This document shows positions 28,801 to 35,000 of a stretch of 35,000 bases of DNA, piece after piece (the first letter of the stretch is position 1; each line of letters starts with the position of its first letter). Both the position numbers and the translations under genes were made by a program. The notes under the pieces were generated by a model. It was not told where the DNA came from. It saw only the letters and a list, made by a program, of their open reading frames with translations, and did not search any database. The stretch covers positions 17,540,001 through 17,575,000 of the forward strand of contig NC_135553.1 of the NCBI RefSeq assembly GCF_964340395.1, given 5' to 3'. Origin of the DNA: Glandiceps talaboti. Taxonomy: Eukaryota > Hemichordata > Enteropneusta > Spengelidae.

Positions 28801-31800
28801 GGTGTTTCCGAATTCGAAATGTGTAATGATGACGACTTTCACTGAACTTTCACAGTTTCCCATGAGATGAAAATGATTCCCAATTCCAATGTTTGCATCA
28901 ACTCTATATTGTCATAGTACAAAATATTTGTAAATCGTCTCGGTCAGAAGTTGACCTCAAACACTCTTAAGACAAGTTGCCATCGTGTAATTTTAGTATG
29001 GAGGCCGTGTTGTTCATCGCCCTCTCTGAGAGGTTATGTTGTTCCAATCCCAGATTGCCTGGGGTGTTCATAGGAATCTGGCTTACCGAGATTATAGACC
29101 TACGAGTAATCAATCAATCTTTATTGCATAACAACATGCATAGTAAAGCATACAAAAATAACATATACATCAATTGTCTAAATATAACCCTTTAGCATAC
29201 TTCTTTGCCGTGAAACACAAAAAGAAGGATGTTATTTTTTCTTACTCTGACTAAATGTTCAGAAAAGTGGTATTTTACAGGTCGTGGTGATTTGAAAACA
29301 TATCACATGACTTGTCTTGGTGACCTCACCACTAGGGTCGTGAGTCTTGACGATAGTTAGCAACACAGGTCACATGATTTACAACAATGGAGACGTCTGT
29401 ACATGTGAGCAAGAATAAATTACCACCCCAAGCAAAATCCTATTACTCACCCGGGCATTTCTTTTCTTCATAATACAACGAGAAAACATTAAACCTGCAA
29501 AAGTACGTTACCTTTATTTTAGAGCTCAACTGACTTTTTCAATTCGATAAATAATTAGACTATAGTGTGCGCTAATCGATAATCGATAATCGATAATTGT
29601 AATCTAGGTTTCTGATACAACCACCATGATAGTTTATAAAATATTCGTGACAACTTTCTTACACGTTATTAACTGCACATCTACACTATTATAACTTTTC
29701 CATTCATGTGAACGCAATCATTGAATTAATCAACTTCAACGACTTTTAACAACGTAAATTAAACTACTTCATACAGGCTGGCGTTTTTTTTTACTAGTAA
29801 ACAAGAATGTAAAAGACTTGTGAGCCATTGTCATGCAGATGAAAGATATTGTTGATTGAGATGGTTCAATACATAAAAAATCTATGGATTTGATATTTAG
29901 ATCTCGTAGTAGTGAAATCCATTCATTGCATTGTAATGATCACACAAAAAATGGACGTCGTTTTCCATTTTATTTATAGAACGAAAATAATATTTGATGA
30001 GGTACATATGAAAATTTGCGTGCTGGACAACATTTCAACGCTTCGAGTGTTCAGAAAAAACGGACGATGTATTCAGTGCACGGGACAACAATGAATACGG
30101 AAAAGTCTGGTATATTTTACGTACTTAGTAAACAAAACTTCTGCTGACTCACCATTCTTTGTCATGAGAGGTAAATTTAAAACCAAGTCAAACTTGGAGG
30201 TTTGTGTAGCTAACATTACACCTCCAAGTTTGGTTTTAAATCTAAGGTCATTACGGTTTACCACTAGTTTATGTATTTAACAATACACCTTCAAGTTTTG
30301 GTTTGGTTTTAAATCTAAGGTTACCTTGGTTTACCACTAGTTTATGTAGCTAACAACACACCTCCAAGTTTGGTTTTAAATCTAATGTCACCGTGGTTTA
30401 CCACTAGTTTATGTAGCTAACAATACACCTTCCAGTTTTGGTTTGGTTTTAAATCTAAGGTTACCTTGGTTTACCACTAAGTTTAGATAGCTAACAATAC
30501 ACCTTTAAGTTTGGTTTTAAATCTAACAATACACCTTCAAGTTTGGTTTGGTTTTAAATCTAAGGTCACCTTGGTTTACCACTAGTTTATGTAGCTAACA
30601 ATACACCTTCAAGTTTGGTTTGGTTTTAAATCTAAGGTTACCTTGGTTTACCACTAGTTTATGTAGCTAACAATACACCTTCAAGTTTGGTTTTAAATCT
30701 AAGGTTACCTTGGTTTACCACTAGTTTATGTAGCTAACAATACACCTTCAAGTTTGGTTTTAAATCTAAGGTTACCTTGGTTTACCACTAGTTTATGTAG
30801 CTAACAATACACCTTCAAGTTTGGTTTTAAATCTAAGGTTACCTTGGTTTACCACTAGTTTGTGTAGCTAACAACACACCTCCAAGTTTGGTTTTAAATC
30901 TAAGGTCACCGTGGTTTACCACTAGTTTATGTAGCTAACAATACACCTTCAATTGGTTTGGTTTTAAATCTAAGGTCACCGTGGTTTACCACTAGTTTAT
31001 GTAGCTAACAACACACCTTCAAGTTTGGTTTGGTTTTAAATCTTAGGTCACCTTGGTTTACCACTAGTTTATGTAGCTAACAATACACCTTCAATTGGTT
31101 TGGTTTTAAATCTAAGGTCACCTTGGTTTACCACTAGTTTATGTAGCTAACAATACACCTTCCAGTTTTGGTTTGGTTTTAAATCTAAGGTCACCTTGGT
31201 TTACCACTAGTTTATGTAGCTAACAATGCACCTCCAAGTTTGGTTTGGTTTTAAATCTAAGGTCACCACGGTGTACCACTAGTTTATGTAGCTAACATTA
31301 AACCACAATTATGACATCGTAGTATTATTGTTTGGAGTGTTTATTTTCAAGAATCGCCAAGAAAGAGGCGATTCTGGCATAACCAAATTCTGGTTGTGCA
31401 AGAACTACCAGGCGGTTCTTACAACACAGTATGTGCGATATGGAACAAATGTTGACTTTAGATTTAAAACCTAACCAAACCTGAACGTTCATCGTTAGCT
31501 TCATAAACTAGCGGCAAACCGCCTTAGATAAAAAACCACACATTCACACATTTGTGCATACTCCTTCCTATTAAGTTTTCTTACCGTAAAACGGGTCGTC
31601 TTTCCGTCACTTTTCACCCATCCAATAACGATATCCGACCCTGGCATACCACCATTGGGTGAAAATCCAAACCCAACATAACCGGTGGTCTGTACATGTA
31701 CTTCAAAGACGATCTTCTTCGAGTCAAATTTCCAAAATAGTTTAAACTTGCCAAATTCGTCAAGGAACGCCTCATGCAAAAAGTCGTCCTCGGTTGGAGC

Positions 31801-31878
31801 GATTGGTGCTGTTTGGCTAGACGCTACCAATATCGCTAGAACGATTGGAAAGGCGGTGACCGTCGTTCGGTATGCCAT
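22556..31878 (-). CDS. moxd1-like: Copper type II ascorbate-dependent monooxygenase, DBH/MOXD1-like, complete (middle gene), suspect exon 3 acceptor
   Basis: Twelve exons in gene order: 31878-31585, 28659-28510, 28080-27907, 27655-27569, 27180-26998, 26395-26293, 25747-25581, 25285-25085, 24717-24658, 24361-24228, 23814-23640, 22765-22556. They total 1938 bp, or 645 residues. Domains are a signal peptide (about 1-24), DOMON (about 38-148) and two copper monooxygenase domains. CuH ligands are His249-His250 (VVHHILV) and His322 (EMHYDN). CuM ligands are His407, His409 (LHSHLAG) and Met482 (TQQEMC). The end is an Asp/Lys-rich linker and a hydrophobic tail (YASVFINVIMVCSFVM). All introns are GT-AG except the second, whose acceptor position is GG (28082-28081). 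Exon 3 is otherwise intact and 174 bp, so skipping it would keep the frame but remove 58 residues of the first copper domain. The gene may be a functional copy with a non-canonical site, a copy with altered splicing, or an early pseudogene. Confidence 0.88.
25787..25875 (+). repeat. (CA)n and (TA)n compound microsatellite
   Basis: CA repeat up to about 25832, then TA repeat to about 25875, in intron 6 of the middle gene, about 40 bp upstream of the exon 7 acceptor. Confidence 0.95.
26066..26116 (+). ncRNA. Hammerhead-like core sequence, weak
   Basis: CTGACGA (26075-26081), AGCGTCT as a 2-bp helix II with a CGT loop, GAAA (26089-26092), then ACT pairing with AGT at 26105-26107. The order of core parts fits a hammerhead, but helix I pairs poorly next to the core. 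It is in intron 6 of the middle gene, on the opposite strand. It may be a decayed Penelope-like tail or chance. Confidence 0.25.
26589..26619 (+). repeat. (GGGTC)n pentanucleotide
   Basis: About six copies of GGGTC in intron 5 of the middle gene, at the left side of a GC-rich block. Confidence 0.95.
26925..26990. repeat. GC-rich three-armed foldback next to exon 5 donor
   Basis: GTGGCACTAGCCGTTCC (26925-26941) pairs with GGAACGGCTACTGCCAC (26947-26963) with one mismatch and a 5-nt loop. The same right arm can pair with AGTAGCCATTCC (26966-26977). The flanks CTCACT (26941-26946) and AGTGAG (26985-26990) extend that second stem. The structure ends 7 bp from the donor GT of exon 5 (26997-26996). 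Confidence 0.8.
27907..28080 (-). CDS. moxd1-like: Exon 3 of middle monooxygenase gene, GG in place of AG acceptor
   Basis: The exon encodes [20 protein letters not shown] and PWHGREMRGSRSVFLL, the start of the first copper monooxygenase domain. It aligns codon for codon with 12078-12251. The bases before it read TACTGG on the coding strand, whereas the left gene has CATTAG. No other AG nearby gives phase 0: the nearest upstream AGs are 19 and 53 nt away and both shift the frame. Confidence 0.85.
28342..28540 (-). repeat. Four tandem copies of the exon 2 end and its splice donor
   Basis: A unit of about 50 bp that contains the end of exon 2 (CDDAQDWMIT) and the donor GTAGGTG is repeated at about 28342, 28390, 28442 and 28491. 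The last is the true exon end. The copy at 28442 is nearly identical and keeps a perfect donor at 28459-28458; the other two are decayed. The offset between the two good donors is exactly 50 bp, so use of the inner donor would shift the frame and meet a stop after about 14 codons. Confidence 0.8.
28733..28786. repeat. 21-bp hairpin with 12-nt loop
   Basis: ATTCTCTTTATTGCGACATTA (28733-28753) pairs with 28766-28786 with one mismatch. It lies in intron 1 of the middle gene, about 75 bp upstream of the exon 2 acceptor. Its size suggests a minimal MITE or foldback sequence. Confidence 0.8.
29105..29220 (-). mobile_element. 3' end of a non-LTR retrotransposon, minus strand
   Basis: Read on the minus strand, the sequence ends TGTTATGCAATAAAGATTGA followed by a short TTGA-type repeat. 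This is the usual terminus of CR1/L2-like elements. No coding part is left. It belongs to a different family from the (ATT)n-tailed copies at 11190 and 21595. Confidence 0.5.
30171..31511. repeat. Minisatellite of about 16 units (about 67-73 bp), with inverted copies of the unit on both sides
   Basis: Units of the form ACACCTYCAAGTTTGG, TTTTAAATCTAAGG, TTTACCACTAGTTTATG, TAGCTAACAA run from about 30222 to 31303, with variants in a GGTTT insertion and in CACCGTGG or TACCTTGG. One short unit is at about 30481-30540. An inverted partial unit precedes the array (30173-30214). Another follows after a 150-bp spacer (31457-31511). The array is in intron 1 of the middle gene, about 280 bp from the exon 1 donor. 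Confidence 0.9.
31350..31420. repeat. Three consecutive hairpins
   Basis: AGAATCGCC/GGCGATTCT (31350-31375, 8-nt loop), AACCA/TGGTT (31381-31395) and AAGAAC/GTTCTT (31400-31420). The last is extended by TTGT and ACAA outside it. They lie in the spacer between the minisatellite and its right inverted unit. Confidence 0.7.
31585..31878 (-). CDS. moxd1-like: Exon 1 of middle monooxygenase gene: signal peptide and first half of DOMON
   Basis: The ATG at 31878 opens a leader (PIVLAILVASSQTAP), then IAPTEDDFLHEAF, then a DOMON start with LFWKFDSKKIVFEVHV. The donor GTAAGA follows ACG in phase 0. The exon is 294 bp, 9 bp longer than in the left gene. Confidence 0.93.
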
Positions 31879-32150
31879 GATACTTTATTCGTATACAAAT
31901 AACTTATGGTGCAAGACTTTAAAGGAGCGTCACAAGACTGTATGAAGATGCAAATAGGTTAGTCATTCAACCCGGTTATTGGTGAACCGTGTATTGTACA
32001 TACATATTGTACTCAGTCTAGTGTAGGGTGTGAAACCAATGCCTCCTCTTTGTACTGCCATTTAATACACACACCCGGCGGTGTCGACAATGTGTGTTTT
32101 TATTATACAGTAGATTTGTACCTTTCGTCAGGGGTTATAATTAAGATATG

Positions 32151-32213
<63 letters not shown>

Positions 32214-33699
32214 AGTGAGTGAGTGAGTGAGTGAGTGAGTGAGTGAGTGAGTGAGTGAGTGTGTGTGTGTGTGTGTGTGTGGAAGTATGAGACGCCAACG
32301 GTAAAATAATTGATTTACATGTGCTGTAGTATAGTAAGTGACACATGTATGAGAGAGTAATTTACATACACACACGTAATGGCAATGACGCACGTTTTCA
32401 TATGTACGTAAATTTACCTTTATATGTACATCAGTTTCATTCGTGTATCATTTGCCTAATGTGTGTGGGACACTTGTGTGTCATTTGCCTTATGCGTGCG
32501 CGCGTGCGTGTGTGTCCAGTTTCTCTGTACTATCACTGACTGAAATACACTGTCACTATGTAACCGGTACCAATAAAAGAAGCTATAACTCGTCTATTAC
32601 GGTTTTCTTATTTTCAAACACAGTTAGATAATAATGCTTAAAAACAATAGAGCAATATATGTTTGGTATGTCTCTTCCGAAATTCATATACTAGTCAGTA
32701 TATAGACAAATATTATGACATCTTAAACTTTAATTACAATAATGTCTTTTTGTAGATGAATTAGAAAATTCTGAAATGTTGTACTTCTATAAATGTTCAT
32801 GTATAATGTAGTGGTTGTGTTTTCTTTCATTTCAAGAATCACATTCCTAATGCCATACATTGTTTTATTCGTCTAAACATATCTACTTATCTACTCTGGG
32901 GTTTTCACATGTCGAAGAATCGCTGAATTATGATACATACTAAAAATAAACCTTAAGTCAAAAATCGAACAGAAATGCTTGTATTGGCAGTTTATTACTT
33001 TGAGCAACGAACTTAACATCTCTCCCCAATTTCCTTATATTTGGATAGCGATATAGCGTAAACCCGAAAATTAGTAGGTGTCTTTGTTAATATTATATAT
33101 ACGTATTTAGTTATCTACGTGTCAGTTCGACCTCTGACACTCTAAAAAATAGTGTTTCCGATAACTCGACCGGTGCTAGTTTAAGCCCCCGACCCTAAAC
33201 ATTTTTTAGCAAGCAACAGGTAAAATGGTAACAATGTACTTCTATATGCGTGTACACCTTCACGTTTTTGCCTGATCTTACGTCACTTAAAAAAATCATA
33301 TTCCAGAGAGAAACCAGTTCTTTTTAGACTATAACAGTACAGCCTGTATAACGTGTTTGTCTACTTAACTTATAATTGTCTTCATTTACTTCTTTCAGAT
33401 CTCATCAAACTCTTCCGGAAGCATTGTGACTGACGAGTATCTTACCTTGGGGTCGAAGTAATTTAAAAAAAATCTAAAGTGAAACAAAATAACCTACCCT
33501 ATTTTCTAAAGTCATAATGTTATCGTAAACACAATCACTTCTTTTTTATTTTGCCCTATATTTAAAACATTTCCAACAAGATTATTATAAAAAGTTTAAC
33601 ATAGCATGATTAATATTCAGATTTTAGCCATTTAGCGTGTTTAATATTCTCGCTTTGGTCCATTTTCACTTTTCCAAAAGATTGTAACAGTCACTGAAG
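31879..33699. other. Intergenic region between middle and right monooxygenase genes
   Basis: This should hold the middle gene's promoter. A (CT)n tract runs from about 32155 to 32209, then (GTGA)n to about 32260 and (GT)n to 32280. From about 32810 it aligns with the 3' flank of the middle gene (from about 21430). A minus-strand AATAAA (33550-33545) lies about 150 bp beyond the right gene's stop and is a good polyadenylation candidate. About 400 bp at 33150-33550 has no counterpart in the other copy. Confidence 0.65.
32153..32280 (+). repeat. (CT)n, (GTGA)n and (GT)n compound microsatellite
   Basis: Three adjoining simple repeats about 300-400 bp upstream of the middle gene's ATG. A (CT)n tract near a promoter could bind GAGA-type factors, but this is only a possibility. 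Confidence 0.95.
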
Positions 33700-34655
33700 T
33701 TATTCACCCCGGGTCATCACAAAGGTGCAAATCATGATCACGTTGACGAACATCGATGCATATTGTTGATTGAGGGCGCTGCTTCCATTTGTTCTGTCGT
33801 CATCTTTGTCTTTATCCTTATCATCGTTCAGATCGCACTGACGATTGTAATCAGGTAATGGCTCGGTTACAGTCGGCGGGAAATAAAACTCCACAGCTTC
33901 TCGTTCATCCTAGAAAAATGATATTTGAAAGCCATGTGTCTAAGATATGAACTCCAACTACAATGCTATCTAATAAATCTTGCACTAAACGTGAGACAAT
34001 AAAATTCTGCTGTGGGCTCACCTCTAATTCAGGGGCGTGGAGTATATATATTCTGATTTTATCAACCACGAGTCCATCTGCTAGTAAGTATATTTTACTA
34101 TTATTTCATTGGAACTTTATTTTGGTATTTTAATATAAAAAGCTGCAACTAGTTTTCAAGTGAAGAATTCATTTATATAACTATGCATATCAACTTATAG
34201 CTACCTTGGATTTGAGTACCAAAGTCTAACTATCGATAATATACCATGAATTCGTTAGGTTTGAAAAAAATACATTATTTTGAGTATTATAAATTACGTG
34301 TGTATCGTCATTTGCCTTAGGGCTTATTGTTATGCGATTGTCATTTGCCTTGGAGTTATTGCGATGTCGCATACGTTACTGGGGGATAGTTACTTCTATA
34401 CCAGCATCACTGTGTCTAACATGTGTTGCCGTTACAAGGGGACAGACTGCTAATAAAGGAAACCATTGAAAATAAAAACTTACGCCTTCTTCCACTACGT
34501 TATTAGCCGAACAATATTCGTATACCATTCCTTCACGGTACGCCTTCTCTAGTTTGGTCTTTGCTTCATCAGTCCAGTTCATGTGGTCTATGTAATCGTA
34601 CAGTGACATGTTGGCGTATTCTTCTGGTTCCTTAACATAGGGTACCCAATTTTCG
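33700..34655 (-). CDS. moxd1-like: Copper type II ascorbate-dependent monooxygenase, DBH/MOXD1-like, 3' partial (right gene)
   Basis: Only the last two exons are inside the window: 34655-34484 and 33909-33700 (GT-AG, phases as in the middle gene). The first encodes ENWVPYVKEPEEYANMSLYD, HMNWTDEAKTKLEKAYREGM and EYCSANNVVEEG. The second encodes DEREAVEFYFPPTVTEPLP, the Asp/Lys-rich linker and a hydrophobic tail ending MTRGE. The frame is intact. The next upstream exon, which carries the EMC copper ligand motif, should begin about 60 bp beyond the right edge, judged from alignment with 24228-24361. The gene is a recent duplicate of the middle gene. Confidence 0.9.
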
Positions 34656-35000
34656 CTTGAAAGATAATCAATACATATTTTACAATAATTAGTCATACTG
34701 ATTGTATATGTAAATTGGTTTCGGTTTTTAATACAATGTTTTATTTGACTCTTCTATACTTCGTCTGCAGTGAAGGCGGTGAAAAAGTTTCTGACCCCCT
34801 CCAAAACAGGATGATCGTTAATCACTTATTTCTGAAACATGATGACTCCACCCCATCAGATAGTTCACATGCCGGGTGGTAATCATTGTGATTAGAATGG
34901 TTTACCATGTCTCGCACATGAAACACTATACAGGACAAGACAACGCCATCATTCAATTATAAATCTTTATACATAGGCTTGAAATGTTCAGAGCAAATGG

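Noticed and set aside
30073-30264. 63-codon minus-strand frame near 30.1 kb
   Set aside because: It lies across the inverted minisatellite unit and shows no recognised domain.
30171-31511. CRISPR array
   Set aside because: Units are adjacent tandem repeats without unique spacers, in an animal intron.

Overview
This window is nuclear DNA from an animal, most likely an invertebrate. Genes are split by short GT-AG introns, the background is AT-rich, and long AT, CA and ACAT-type microsatellites are everywhere. Several non-LTR retrotransposon tails and one terminal-inverted-repeat transposon are visible. I cannot name the species. There is no operon structure, no rRNA or tRNA gene that I can see, and no CRISPR array.

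The main content is a head-to-tail array of three copper-dependent monooxygenase genes of the DBH/PHM/MOXD1 family, all on the minus strand. From right to left they are: a partial gene (last two exons, 34655 to 33700), a complete 12-exon gene (31878 to 22556, 645 residues if every exon is used) and a second complete 12-exon gene (20425 to 4450, 639 residues). I rebuilt each by hand from splice sites. The two complete genes share exon count, splice phases and almost every exon length. Each encodes a signal peptide, a DOMON domain, two copper-binding monooxygenase domains with all six expected ligands, and a hydrophobic C-terminal tail. The right and middle genes are recent duplicates: their 3' ends, last intron and downstream DNA still align. 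The left gene is older and more diverged, except in its DOMON exons. The middle gene has one serious oddity, a GG in place of the AG acceptor of exon 3.

At the left edge, on the plus strand, are the last three exons of a type-B carboxylesterase (cholinesterase-like) gene, convergent with the monooxygenase array. It also ends in a hydrophobic tail.

The introns hold most of the unusual structure. In the left monooxygenase gene these are: a LINE fragment with a 15-bp target-site duplication whose A-rich tail is on the wrong side for its reading frame; a 2.2-kb TIR element with TAA duplications; two (AT)n-flanked perfect palindromes with a shared motif; and two hammerhead-ribozyme-like sequences, one with an intact core at the apex of the 71-bp palindrome. 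In the middle gene they are: a roughly 16-copy minisatellite with inverted copies of its unit on both sides; four tandem copies of an exon end with its splice donor; and a GC-rich three-armed foldback next to a splice donor.
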